64,000 nucleotides of DNA from Bryoerythrophyllum caledonicum. Lineage: Eukaryota > Streptophyta > Bryopsida > Pottiales > Pottiaceae. A program made the position numbers and the translations under genes. Shown in pieces: positions 1-11,298 of this stretch (position 1 is its first letter; the number at the start of each line of letters is the position of its first letter). Location: the NCBI GenBank assembly GCA_963971425.1, contig OZ020517.1, positions 19,850,462-19,914,461 of the forward strand. The letters are read 5' to 3'. A model generated the notes under the pieces. It did not search any database, was not told where the DNA came from, and saw only the letters and a program-made list of their open reading frames with translations.

Positions 1-1090
1 AAGCACTTTCAGAAAAACTCTATTGTAGAAGATACTTTGACTTCTATGCGAATGACACAGAAGATCAATGAAGAATCTCCTGTGGCACAAGTCAAATTCT
101 CATTTGTTGGAGAACATATGGTTGAGAACAGAAGCAGAGGACTGCTTGAGTTTGCCATCACATACTACCCCTTCATACATCACCACAACAAACTGTTGCC
201 TTATCCACTGACCAGTTCCAAGTACAAGCTTCAAGTAACACAACCTCTGTACTCAGGGTGTGGGCTTGTGAATGGAGCCAGGAACATCCAAATCATTTTT
301 GTCACCTGTCAAACTTGCCCCAACTGGCAAAGTCGAAGCTTTTTAGCATGAGCCACTTTCCTTGGGTGTTGTGTGGGATTGATCCACAAATATCCCAGAA
401 GTGATTCAAATGAGACAATGCTCTGTTGACGCTTCATTTTCACTTATTAGTTTGAGCAACCAAAACCCGTAGCCAATGCCTATAAAATTGGGGTATATCC
501 AACCCTCTTCCGTCCCATTACCACAAACTCAGCTCCTGGAGGTTTGCTATTGGTCAAGACCCTTACTTTTGGTCGTTGGTTATGGGGGGAACATACTGCT
601 GGTCACCCCCTAAACATGGATGCACAGTTTGAAAATTCATAACAAATTCAATTTTCATCAAAAAAATATGAAATCACTTAGGTTGGAATTGTAGTTCTTT
701 TGGCTGTGACTAAAAAAACAGAATAATTATCTCCTCTCTCCAAATATGCACATTCCTTAACGTATTGGTTATAGGGGGCTTACGTTAATACATGTGAAGT
801 CATCCAAACCATCAACATGAAACTTTTCCATTAAAAATTGATAATAAGGGCCATGCCATTGGGTGAGGGATAACTAATAATTAGATACCAAGGCTTTGAG
901 GGATTAACTTGAGATAGTTATTTTTCCTTTAACCCCAAAAGGACCATTTGCCACTGGTGAGACGTTTTCCATTTCGGACAGGTGCTCATGTTCTCAAATT
1001 TGATTATGAATTTTGTACTTTTAAAAAAATAAAAATGCAGTAAAGTAGTAGCTTGAGGAAATATAATATTTTTCACACCGGAAAAGAATC
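1..1090. other. AT-rich sequence without a recognised gene
   Basis: There is an open frame of 104 codons at 37-351 on the plus strand. I recognise no domain in it. Its first 40 or so codons have coding-like composition, so it could be the tail of a decayed exon entering from outside the window. The rest is AT-rich with short runs resembling the ends of the TTAA repeat family (CTTTAACCCC near 930). Confidence 0.3.
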
Positions 1091-1099
1091 ATGCAATTC

Positions 1100-1657
1100 T
1101 AAATGCAAAATTGGGGATTATGGGCAGCTCAAAATTTTTTGCTACAAGTTTCTATTGCCATTCATATTTTTTATACAAATAAATAATATCAATTTCTTTG
1201 ACATTCCCAATTTTTTTTGTTCATAGTGTATAAAAGCATTATAACCCAAGTCAAACATTTTCACACGTCTTTAAGGAAGGTACCATAAACCTTCTTCTTT
1301 TCCACACATAGATCTTGATTTTTTACTTTTTACTCTTTCTACTACAAGATGTGGCGTGAACCTTCTTATTGACCATTTAGATTCTCATTTAATTTACAAA
1401 AAATAATATATGTATCGGCATTCTTTGACCTTCACTCCTTCCACAATATTTTTGAATATGCAACACTCCTTCTCTACCCTTGAAAATTGGTATAATATGA
1501 AGACCTTGTATAGTGCAAAACATTGAGAACAAGTGAAGTCAAAGTCTGATGATCCTCTTATCGAAAGGAAGAAAATGAACATTCATCTCTACTTCAAACT
1601 AGTCTATAGTGTTTTGATCCATGCAATCAAATACATGAAATTTTGTCAACATGTTAT
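1100..1657 (-). repeat. TTAA-family repeat, truncated copy 1
   Basis: This is a partial minus-strand copy of the dispersed family described at 1662-2605. It shares the block about Cys-rich-free AT DNA with the hallmark words 'tttctattg', 'cacatagatcttgat' and 'gaccttgta', which recur in every copy. It runs up against the next copy at 1657 and has lost one terminus. It has no coding capacity. Confidence 0.6.
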
Positions 1658-1661
1658 TTAA

Positions 1662-2605
1662 CCAATAAATTACCAAGCCATTTTCAAACCAAAATCACTT
1701 CAAAACTGCTCGTTTCAATGCAATGAGTAAGGAAGAAAACCAAAACTTGTAATTCTAGTTTAAACCATAGGATCTCATTTAAGACTTATTAACTAATATA
1801 CGCACAAAGTTTCATAAACTTTGACAACAGGGATTGAAAGATTCTAGTGTTTGAAGTACAGAAAAGGGTTCATTTTCTTCCTTGCACTTAGTGGATCAAC
1901 AAAATTTGACTTCACTTGGTGTACAATTTTTGCAATACACAAGGTCTAAATTCAATACCACCATGTTAAGCATGATTTTAGTTCCTTGTACACTAATTTT
2001 TAGAGGTAAACAAAGGAAATAGCATATTCAAAAAAAATGTGCAAGGAGTGGAGGTTCAAAAATTATTATTCCACGTATTATTTGTTTGTGAATTGAATAT
2101 GTTTTAGGATGAGAATCCGAATGGTCAATCAAAAGGTTCACACCACATATGCCGTGGAGAATTTAAAAGTTAAAAATATGAAGATCTCCAAGTTTTATGT
2201 GGAAAGGAAGAAGATTTTTTGGTACCTTGCCTGACAATGTGTGACAATGTGTGAAAATGTTTGACTTGGATAAATATGCTATTTTTCATTGAAGAAAAGA
2301 GATTTTTTTAATCTAATATGAAATGTAATAATATTATTTGCTAATATTGAAAATCTCACATTTGATAGAGTGTCCTAGCAAAAGTTTTTGGAGTTGCCCG
2401 ACGTGCCCGCTCTCCCCATTTGAACTTCAAAACCCTGTAACTTTATCATCAAATGTTGGGTTTAGGAAAAGATTGGACGAACACAAAGCTTTTAGTAATG
2501 CCCATCTACAATAAAAATATCAAAAAAGAATGTTATAAACTGACATGGTAGGAACCTGCCCAAATCTTCAAGAGTCCCTTGAGGGGACTCTTGGTAATTT
2601 AGGGG
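1662..2605 (+). mobile_element. TTAA-family non-autonomous element, copy 2
   Basis: The element lies between TTAA at 1658-1661 and TTAA at 2606-2609. The right end reads TTTAGGGG, the family's inverted terminus; the left end is a degraded version of CCCCTAAA. The length is about 944 bp and there is no ORF. A subterminal palindrome (about 2568-2594, arms AGAGTCCC and GGGACTCT) is typical of the family. Other copies occur at 4455, 9398, 9455, 11299, 24150, 46824, 51225, 52270 and 57975. The 4-bp TTAA flank and CCC-starting ends recall piggyBac-type integration, but no transposase is present to confirm this. Confidence 0.65.
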
Positions 2606-2741
2606 TTAAGAAGTATTAATCAAGATTGGAATTTTTTTTTGGTTCCTTCTCCACTCTTTAGACTAGAATCAACAATTTTGAAGTGTTTTGTAGTGTGAAA
2701 TTTTCAAGGAACTTTTAGGGGTTAATTCTTTAAGGACAAGT

Positions 2742-2832
2742 TGGCTATGGATGATGGGAGAATCTACGAGCATGATAAATTAAGTAGAATATTATCTATC
2801 ACACTCGTAGATTCTCCCATCATCCATAGCCA
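2742..2832. repeat. Perfect 29-bp inverted repeat (hairpin)
   Basis: Positions 2742-2770 and 2804-2832 are perfect reverse complements around a 33-nt AT-rich loop. The pairing continues imperfectly outward through TTAAGGACAAG and its partner. It is probably a small foldback or MITE. The word CACTCGTAGATTCTC in the right arm recurs at 14514-14528 inside the gypsy LTR region. Confidence 0.75.
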
Positions 2833-2946
2833 CCTCGTCTTTAAAGGTTAAGTAGGGTATTCCTCAATTTGCATTCCCATGACATTGTGGCATTCTACTA
2901 GCATTTTAACTTGTCGGCCATGTTTCATTCTCTTCTTTATTAACAA

Positions 2947-3142
2947 TACCCTCCCATAAGTATACGTACTCTCACTCTTCCAATGTGAATTTAGAAGTTG
3001 AATCTTACTGTATTTAGAAGTCAAATCTTACTAAAGATCCTTTGATAGAATAAGATTATACTTCTAAATTTAATAACTTCCAAATTCATTAAGATTCAAC
3101 TTCTAAGTTCATACTAGAAGAGTGAGAGTACGTAAACTTAGG
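2947..3142. mobile_element. MITE with about 55-bp imperfect terminal inverted repeats
   Basis: The left end starts TACCCTCCCATAAGTATACG. The right end, read backwards, starts TGCCCTAAGTTTACGTACTC, and the match runs inward through ACTCTCACTCTTC to GAAGTTGAATCTT. The element is about 196 bp with no ORF. Its terminal 24 bp are nearly the same as the end of the foldback element at 38230-39561, so the two appear to belong to one transposition family. Confidence 0.65.
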
Positions 3143-3636
3143 GCAAATTTCCATGTGAAACCTGACCTGTAAAGTTTACAATAGCTTCCCAACATGAGCT
3201 CAAATCCAAGTTTGTTGGGAAATATTTGGGCTTGCAAAGGGAGGTTGGCAGGCCCGATATCTTTTGAAACACCCAACCTCGCTATGTTGGGTATGAGGGT
3301 TTCATTTGCATGTGAGTGATCTGACCCCATCAAATATGATGGGTCTGGACTCGGGTGTAGCATCGAATTAGGCTCTTATGGGAGGATACTGTACGGTACG
3401 TATTTAGTTCAGAATCTGAGCACATCCATTGATGGAAAGCTTTCAAGGCAACTTGAATATCCCTTGGATTCTCTCCAACCCAGTCCTCAGAATCTGTCAG
3501 CGTACTTTATTTGCCAAAAGGTGCCATATGAAGTAACTTGCAGGAATGGCAGGGAGGTGGATAACTGCATATTACTTTAGGAATTCAAGTTTTCTCTTAT
3601 AATAAAAGGACAACGTGAAGTCACGAGGGTAATTTG

Positions 3637-3800
3637 ACTCTAGATAATGGCATATTTTCTTACTACATATTGCATAAATTTTATGGATCTATGTTCTACC
3701 TTATGTGAGGTCATTGCACGTCAAAAATCACAAGTAAAGGACTTTTTTGGACAAAAGAAATAGACTTGCCATGACTAGGAGTATAGAGAGAAGCCACCTT
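3637..3800 (+). repeat. Dispersed repeat shared with 46393-46560
   Basis: The stretch from 'gactctagataatgg' to 'gtatagagagaagcc' is closely similar to 46393-46560. It includes the words 'atctatgttctacctt', 'aaaatcacaagta' and 'gacttgc.atgactagg'. I see no terminal structure or coding capacity. The flanking 3143-3636 holds nothing I recognise. Confidence 0.6.
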
Positions 3801-3959
3801 TGAGCTGTAGAGAGGAAAATTCCTATAAGGCATGTCGAAAAATGGTGTATTCACTTTGTCATGGATTTGGCGAGTCTCCTTCTGAAATGAAGAATCATGA
3901 GTTCGATCCCTCTCCACAATAGCATTCTCATTCCAATTCCCAAATCTCTATATTTTGGA

Positions 3960-4450
3960 GCTAAGAGCGTCTTTGGGGAGGTGGGCCCTCCCCTTAATAG
4001 CTCCCTCTCATTTTTTGGCCCTCTCATTTTAGGGGGTCCAAATGCTATTTAAGAAGAAAAAAAATTGGAAAAATTGGGGCCTCTGGGACCAAGTTACCAT
4101 GAGAGGCTCCCTCTTGCTTTAAATAGGTCCCCCATCGATAATAAAATAGGGGCTAGGTTTTACCCCACCCCGGATCTCCCTATTTACTCTATTTACCCTA
4201 TTTATTGGTTGAGCGTTGCCAAGCCTCAATCTTGGGTGGGTCTATTTTCTGACCTTTTAACTTTCGAGGCTCTAGAGGCTTTTTTGGATTTTTTTTGGGG
4301 TCAAATTTGGGGTCTACGGCCCCAACTTACCATCCGAGCCCCCCCCAATCAAATGGGCCCCCCTTCCAACATAAAAATAGGGGCCGGTTTTGTCCCTACC
4401 CTTTCCCACCTTTCCAAGCCTGAGGCTTGATGCAACGTTCGACTGGGTAT
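3960..4450. repeat. G/C-run repeat modules, two diverged direct copies
   Basis: About 4060-4180 and 4310-4410 share the order 'ggggcct..ggccc..aacttaccat', then a C-run, then 'aaaataggggc..ggttttgtcccc'. The same module lies inside the MULE-like MITE at 57655-57920 ('ggcctacggcccca', 'aaaataggggccatgtttt'). This points to a non-autonomous family. Open frames across it are low-complexity and I do not consider them genes. Confidence 0.5.
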
Positions 4451-4454
4451 TTAG

Positions 4455-4576
4455 CCCCTAAGGGACCAAACGTCCCCCCAGGGTCATTTTGGATTTTGGG
4501 CATGTACCTACAATTTGAAAAGAAATCCTTTTTAATTGATTTTCTTTCTAAGATAGGATATGATAAGAGCTTCGTG

Positions 4577-4617
<41 letters not shown>

Positions 4618-5392
4618 TTGTGGTTTGAAAGTTAGCACCACTTAAAGCCAAAAGTGGGGACTCGGGCACCTCCAAAATTTTTGACAAAAGTTTCTATTGA
4701 CATTGAGATTTTTCACACATGTAAAGAATATTCCCTCTTTTGGAAATTTTCAAAAAAAATTCTTGTCTTTAGTGTAAAAAGGCATTTTATTCCAAGTCAA
4801 ACATTTTCACACATTTTCGGGCAACGGGGGAAAAAAGATTCATCTTTTCTACATAAAACCTAGAGATCTTCATATTTTTCACTTTTTATTTTTTCAACAA
4901 CAATATGTGGTGAAAACCTTCTTATTGACCGTTTGGATTATCATTTGAATACATACGTAGTTCACAAAAAAATAAAACGTGAAATGACAATTTTTGAACC
5001 TCCACTCCTTGCACACTCGTTTTGAATATGCTACCCCCCTTTTTTACCTCTAAAAATTGGTGTGTTGGGTAACAACATCATGCTTAAGACAATGGTAAAA
5101 GATTTAGACCTTGTACAATGCAAAAATTTGATACAAAGTGAAGTCAAAGTGTGCTGATCTACTCAACGCAGGGAAGAAAATGAACCATTGTTTTGACTTT
5201 ACACACTAAAATCTATCAATCTCTGCGGTGGATTGCAACCAAAATTTTATGGCATGTTGGTATAGAAGTCTATTTTAAGATCTTATGGTTGAAAATCCAA
5301 AATTCACTTTAAAATGTGATTTTCATGTCTCTTTTTGGCAGTGGCAGTTTAGGACTGGTTTTAGAGCGAAAGTGGTCGTGGTCCTTTAGGGG
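4455..5392 (-). mobile_element. TTAA-family element, copy 3 (TTAG flanks)
   Basis: The ends are CCCCTAAGGGACC on the left and GGTCCTTTAGGGG on the right. TTAG lies directly outside on both sides (4451-4454 and 5393-5396), which is a 4-bp direct duplication. The interior matches the family in minus orientation. The element contains a TA microsatellite at 4579-4614. There is no coding sequence. Confidence 0.65.
4579..4614. repeat. (TA)n microsatellite
   Basis: This is about 18 uninterrupted TA units inside TTAA-family copy 3. It produces artificial Tyr-Ile open frames on both strands. Confidence 0.95.
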
Positions 5393-5661
5393 TTAGGCAA
5401 ATCCCCAACCCCCTCTTCCAAACGCTCGTAGCCCCAAACTGTAGAGATCCCCAGTTCCCACCCTATTGCACATTGGGTTGGCATGCTCTGCACATGTGTG
5501 ATGGATGAGGCATCCCCAAAGATCACGCTATTGTGCGCAGCTAAAGTAAATCGAATCTAACATATATTTTTTCATTTTTGCTATTTTTTTAAATAATTCT
5601 TGTTGCCAAATGACATCTGAGGCTCATGTTTCTGAGTTTGATGCACAATCCCAAGCACTTA

Positions 5662-5872
5662 CAGTGTCAAGCAAAACTGAGTCAAGTTTTGGTAATTCGA
5701 AATTCAATTACCAATGTAGGAAAACTGGCAATAGATTTGCACAAATCATAAATTGTACAAGATAGCAGTTTCAGTGGGCTACAATTTGTTGCAAAAGAAA
5801 GTTCTTCTTACATTCATATGTCCAAGAAAATTACATTCGAAGGAAACTGTGTCTCTTGACTCAGTTTTGCAT
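5662..5872 (+). repeat. Left terminal inverted repeat of the Tc1 element
   Basis: This 211-bp arm carries two copies of the 16-mer GCAAAACTGAGTCAAG: one at 5671-5686 in plus orientation and one at 5855-5870 inverted. They sit about 185 bp apart at the outer and inner edges. They are candidate paired transposase-binding sites. Confidence 0.9.
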
Positions 5873-5890
5873 CATCAACCAAAAAACAAC

Positions 5891-6976
5891 TTAATATTTT
5901 GTCCACTTGCCTTTGGCAGCTAAAACAACTTGGATTTGTCGTGTCATGCTTTTGTACAACCTCCTACACTCCTCTGGTTTTATAGAAGCCCAACACTCCT
6001 CAATACGTTCTGACAACTCTAAAATTCCTTTTGGAGCACTTTCATATTGGTTAAGACGACGTTTCAGCCATACCCAAAGATGTTCAATTGGATTTAGGTC
6101 AAGAGATTGTGCAGGCCACTTAAGAGCATCAAAGTTTTGTGATTTTAGCCATTGGCGAGCACTTTTTGCTGTATGTTTGGGATCATTGTCATGCTGAAAT
6201 ATCAAATTCGAAGGATCAAGATCATATGCCATCACCGTGTACATTAAATCTCTTTGCAAAATTTCTTTGTACTGATGTTGATCCATTCTTCCTTCAATTC
6301 TACAAAACATGCCTGGGCCTTGAAATGTCATACAACCCCACAACATGACAGAACCACCACCAAACTTTACAGTTTGTTTCACTTCTTTTAAACCAGAAGA
6401 CCGTTCATTGCGAATCCAACACCAACTGCGACCATTGGAGCAAAATCAATTTACCTTTGTCTCATCAGAGAAGATGATGTGCTCCCAATCATGAATGGTC
6501 CAATGTTCATGGCGCCTAGCAAATTCAAGTCGATCTTTGATGTGTCTCTGGTTCAATTTCGGTTTCTTCTGCTTCACTTTTGATCTCAGTCCTCTTGCAC
6601 GTAAGACCCTTCTCACCATATCAACACTTACAGTAACTTGGCATTCCTCACGTACATGCTGGGTAGCATATGTCGCAGTTTCAAATCCTCCTGATGTGAC
6701 AACTCTAATGCATGCTCTCTTTTGAGCATCTGTTAATACTTGTGTTCTACCACCACTACTAGTAGAAATATCAGACAATCTCTTCCTTCTAAGTCTTGCA
6801 ACATGACTTTGAGACACCTGCAACTCACTTGCTACATCCCTTGTGGATCTACCAGCTTGCAACTTCACCAAAATAGAGTTATCAAGGTCTGTATGAGGGC
6901 TTGTAGAAAGCTCCTTCAAGTACACCATGTTGAGTAATAAAAGTATACTAACAATGTCCATGGCGTATTGCAACAT
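5891..6976 (-). pseudogene. Tc1-family transposase, single nonsense codon
   Basis: The product would cut and paste the surrounding transposon. The N-terminal part (6976-6449) carries paired helix-turn-helix signals ('SILVKLQAGRSTRDVA', 'QVSQSHVARLRRKRL') and ends at the first catalytic aspartate ('IIFSDETK'). An in-frame TGA follows at 6446-6448. The frame continues without shift through 21 codons into the C-terminal part (6382-5891), which has 'SVMLWGCM', the second aspartate in 'QHDNDPKHTAKS' and the glutamate in 'LDLNPIEHLW'. I count 34 residues between the second D and the E, so this is DD34E. With the TGA read through, the product is about 361 codons, close to the usual 340-360. A CGA-to-TGA change at a CpG would explain the break. 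The start could instead be the Met 17 codons downstream. Confidence 0.9.
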
Positions 6977-7072
6977 TGTAGTTTAACATGCCCAAGCCAA
7001 TTTGAGCTCATACATCCTCAATGCATTTGTGGCATGCAAAACACATGTCTTGGCTCATGAGTACTCAATGGC

Positions 7073-7283
7073 ATGCAAAACTGAGTCAAGAGACACAGTT
7101 TCCTTCGAATGTAATTTTCTTGTACATATGAATGTACGAAGAACTTTCTTTTGCATCAAATTGTAGCCCAGTGAAATTGCTATCTCGTACAATTTATGAT
7201 TTGTGCAAATCTATTGTCAATTTTCCTACATTGGTAATTGAATTTCGAATTACCAAAACTTGACTCAGTTTTGCTTGACACTG
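7073..7283 (-). repeat. Right terminal inverted repeat of the Tc1 element
   Basis: This 211-bp partner of 5662-5872 has the 16-mer GCAAAACTGAGTCAAG at 7075-7090 (inner, plus) and 7259-7274 (outer, minus). The outer and inner sites within each arm are therefore inverted relative to each other. Confidence 0.9.
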
Positions 7284-7289
7284 TATATA

Positions 7290-9390
7290 AAGACTTGTCA
7301 AATTTCACATCCACAGAATCTTTATTGCACACAGAATTTTAATGGGATCTTCTCTCATGGTACAAGGCCAGGATGAGCATCACCAATGCATGATGACCAC
7401 ACCGCTCCATGATTGTGTCCATACCTCCCTTTTCCCAACTAACTCTTTGTAGTTTTGCCAAATGAACCTGAAACTTTACCCAGTATGTATTCTCAACTGC
7501 CACATCAGCCCTTGCATGACCTTGCATGACCTAGCAACTTACAGTTGGTCCAAAATTAGTTTTTCCATTTTTGCAACACTTCATTTGGACCCAATGCCAT
7601 CATTGCTACAATACAAGATACCAATAAGGTATGTAGGTCAAAAGATCATTCAATGTACCATACGCATCTGTCTGGTCCGGACACCCCCAACCTTTTTTTA
7701 AAAACATTGGTTCGGACATTATGGGAATCACCTAGGTATTACATGAGTTTTGCCTATATATTACAAGGGTACGACTTTGGCATACATGGGTACAGTATCA
7801 CCTTAGACAAAAAAAAAATATTTTCTAAATTTTTTGGACACCCTCCATTCTGAATTAATTATGTACAAACTCGACCAACGCGTAGGATAGTAAAGTTGGC
7901 CCTCTTTAAATGTTAATGGTTGGGGGTGGATAAAAGCATAACACATATTGAGTTTTAAGCCATTATTTTTAGCCAATTCTCATATAATATTTTCATCCAT
8001 CATGACAATTTTCATCCAAATTAGTCATCCTTAATCCTAAAATGTGTTTTGCCCGGTCAGTCTTATTGCACTGCATTATGTTTTACTGCCCTTGCTTCTA
8101 TCTACTACCTGGTAATTTCTCTAATTTTACCAACTTTAACATTCATAGAGGTGAGATTAACAAAAGAAGGAGCAAAAAATATTATAACACTTAACATACA
8201 ACACTTGGTAGTGAAAAGTTTTAGAAAGCCAAAAAAATTCATAACATTTATTGAATTATAGCATATATAGAGGTAACTTTTAAAGAGGGTTGAGTGTAGA
8301 GTTTTCTATGTTTTAGCACATACCATTGATGAGTTTTGATTCTAACATGCAAAAAATATTACACTTGCTCAATTTGAAGAAAATGGTTACCTTTGTATGA
8401 AAACCATTCCTAACATGGAAACACATTTCACAAAATTGAAGGAAGTTACTAACCGTGCGTACATAAAGCCCAGGACAAGGCGTTCACATCCCAACCCACC
8501 TCCTACGGGCCAAGGTTTGCAAGCCGCCTCCCCAATATGATTGCCTCAATAAATTGTTGGGTTTTCACCTCAACATTTTGCAAGGGGCATTTTTTACCTC
8601 CAAAAATTGATCCTTTTATATTTTTGATAAACTTATCCATACACCACCACCACTAATCTCCACAATTTTTCAAAGACTCATTTTCTTCCAAGGTTTATTG
8701 CCTTTTTATGCATTATTTTGTATGCATGATTATGAGTGTTTTAGAATTGTACCATTATAGCAGATGCTCTTGTAGGTGGCCTCCTAGACTTGATGCCCTA
8801 GAAGGGCCAATTTCAGACGTGATGCTCCTAGACTTGGGTCAATTCTTGACTTCATCTTGTGATGACTACCAATTTTTCTGCAAATACATGTCCATTGGAT
8901 CAGCTGAATCACCAATTAAGTATGGAGTGCACATCTTCACTCCAACATCCATAATTGGCTTATGCAAAATAGCTCAACCCTTCAAGTCTTTATGTAACCT
9001 AGAGACCTTAAATTTCCCTCAAATATAAGCGCCTCCGTGCGGACGTGCATACACATTCCCAAAGCAAATAAGCTTTTAGGGAATTTCAAGTAAAACAATA
9101 GAATGAAACTTCTTCCTATTGAAAAAGTCACTTTGTGCAAGTATATCTCTTCAATGTGGTTGTTTCAAGAAGAGAAATTTGTATGTTCCATCAAACGCAC
9201 CACAAACATTTGGCAAATGAAGCTAGGGGTTGGAGAAGTCTTACACCTCATCTTGCCATTCATTATGCAACCACACAATAATTAATACTAAATGCACACA
9301 TGTAACTTTTTCTAAGATTAACTAAAATTGACAAATAGTGTACGGTTTACGTTTAGTATTGGTCACATTTGGCCTTCTCTTGACATTTGA
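7290..9390. other. Long AT-rich intergenic stretch, no recognised gene
   Basis: Several short open frames occur (for example 8708-9028 plus, 106 codons) but none has a recognisable motif or coding-like composition. The segment 8120-8270 ('taacacttaacatacaacactt', 'gaggtaacttttaaagagggttg') resembles 45625-45665 and 53190-53300. These are probably remnants of one short repeat whose ends resemble the pogo element's subterminal TAACACTTA words. Confidence 0.4.
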
Positions 9391-9397
9391 CCCTTAA

Positions 9398-11294
9398 CCC
9401 CTATATTCCTTTGACAATTTCATACCAAAAGCACTTAAAAACTACTTGTTTTATCCCCTAAATTTCCAAGAGTCCCCTCGGAGGACTCTAGAAGGTTTGG
9501 GCAGGTTCCGGTGGTGTCAATTTGTTATATTTTTCTTTGAATATTTTACTGAAGATGTACATTACCAAAAGCTTTGTGTGAGACCAACTTTTTTGTCAAT
9601 CCAACATTTAATGAAAAAGTTATAGGGTTTTGAAGTTCAAATGGGGAGAGCGGGCACCTTGGGCAACTCCAAAAACTTTTGCTAGGACACTCTATCAAAT
9701 GTGAGATTTTGAGTACTAGCAAATAATAATATTTCCTTTCATATTGTCAAAAAATCCTCTTGTCTTTAGTGAAGAAAAAGCATATAAATCCAAGTCAAAC
9801 ATTTTCAAACATTGTCACACATTGTCAAGCAAGGTACCAAAAAAACTTCTTCTTTTCCACATTAAACTTAGAGATCTTTTTATTTTTTTACTTTATATTT
9901 TTCCTGTAGCATTATGTGGTGTGAACCTTTTGATTGACCGTTTGGATTCTCATTCTAAAACATAATAAGTTCACAAAAAAATATAACATGAATTGACATT
10001 ATTTGAACCCCCACTACTTGCACAATTTTTTTGAATATGCTACACCCCACCTCTACCTCTAAAAGTTGGTGTACAAGGAACTAGTATCATGCTTAACATA
10101 ATGGAAATGAATTTAGACCTTGTATAGTGCAAATATTTGACAGCAAGTGAAGTCAAAGTTTGCTCATCCACTATACCCAGGGAAGAAAATGAACCTTTTT
10201 TCTACTTCAAACTCTATAATCTTACTATCTGTGGGGTCAAAGTTTATGAAATTCTATGAGTGTGTTATCTAGTAAGTCTTTATTGAGATTATACAATTAA
10301 AATTAGAAATAAAAGTTTACGTTTCTTCTTTACTCATTGAACTAAAACTAGCAGTTTTGAAGTGTTTTTGGTGCAAAATTGTCAAAGAAATTTAGGGGTT
10401 AATGCAATGACTATGGAAAAAATAGAAAACTTTTACTTCTAGTTTTAACCGTAGGATCTCAATAAAACTTATTGAGTAACTTACACAAACAATTTCATAA
10501 AGTTTGACCGCACGGATTGTAATATTATAGTGCTTGAAGTAGAGAAAAAGGTCCATTTTCTTCCTTGCGTTTAGTAGATCAGCAGACTTTGACTTCACTT
10601 GGTGTCAAATTTTTGCACTACACAAGGTCTAAATCCATTTCCATCATGCTAAGCATGATATTATATTAGTTCCTTGTACTCCAATTTTTAGAGGTAGAAA
10701 AAGGGTGTAGATGTTCAAAAAATTGTGCAAGTAGTGAAGGTTCAAAAATTATCAATTTGCGTTACATTTTTTTGTGAACTTAGTATGTTTTGGAATGAGA
10801 ACCCAAATGGTCAATGAGAAGGTTTACACCACATAATGCTGCGGAAAAAATAAAAAAGTAAAAAATATGATGATCTTGAAGTTTTATGTGAAAAAGAAGA
10901 AGTTTTTTTGGTACCTTGCCCGACAGTGTGTGATGTTATGTGAAAATGTTTGACTTGGATTTATATGCTTTTTTTTCACAAAAAGAAAAGAGATTTTTTT
11001 TGACAATATGAAAGGACATATTATTATTTGCTAGAATTGGAAAGATCACATTCAATAGAGTGTCCTAGCAAAAGTTTTTGGAGATGCCCGACGTGCCCGC
11101 TCTCCCCATTTGAACTTCAAAACCCTATAACTTTTCCATAAAATGTCAAATTTAGGAAAAATTGGACTCACACAAAGATTTTAGTAATGTCCATCTACAT
11201 TAAAAATTTCAAAAAATAATGTTAGAAATTGATGCACGAAGTACCTGCACGAACCTTCAAGAGTCCCCCAAGGGAACTTTTGGAAATTTAGAGG
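9398..11294 (+). mobile_element. TTAA-family element, copy 5, split by copy 4
   Basis: The left part is 9398-9450, starting CCCCTATA after TTAA at 9394-9397. The right part is 10403-11294, ending TTTAGAGG before TTAA at 11295-11298. Copies without the interruption read straight through the junction ('tttcaatgcaatgag' near 1715). The interruption at 'tttta/ttaatgcaatga' therefore marks where copy 4 inserted. The element is non-coding. Confidence 0.7.
9455..10398 (-). mobile_element. TTAA-family element, copy 4, nested in copy 5
   Basis: The element is 944 bp, opening CCCCTAAATTTCC and closing AAATTTAGGGG. It lies between TTAT (9451-9454) and TTAA (10399-10402). Its position inside another copy shows that this is a mobile unit duplicating a TTAA-like target. 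The family's terminal palindrome lies at about 9470-9490. There is no ORF. Confidence 0.75.
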
Positions 11295-11298
11295 TTAA

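Larger units (their letters stand above)
5662..7283 (-). mobile_element. Complete Tc1-type (DD34E) DNA transposon
   Basis: The element is 1622 bp and bounded by TA on both sides (5660-5661 and 7284-7285), the usual Tc1/mariner target duplication. It starts CAGTGTCAAG and ends CTTGACACTG. The two 211-bp terminal inverted repeats differ at about 8 positions (roughly 96% identity), so the insertion is fairly young compared with its surroundings. It encodes one minus-strand transposase broken by a single in-frame TGA. Plant Tc1/mariner elements are usually DD39D mariner-like; a Tc1-type DD34E element with this architecture is unexpected in plant DNA and could reflect horizontal transfer. Confidence 0.9.

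Noticed and set aside
4396..4645. Open frames with poly Tyr-Ile on both strands
   Set aside because: They are produced by the TA microsatellite inside a repeat.
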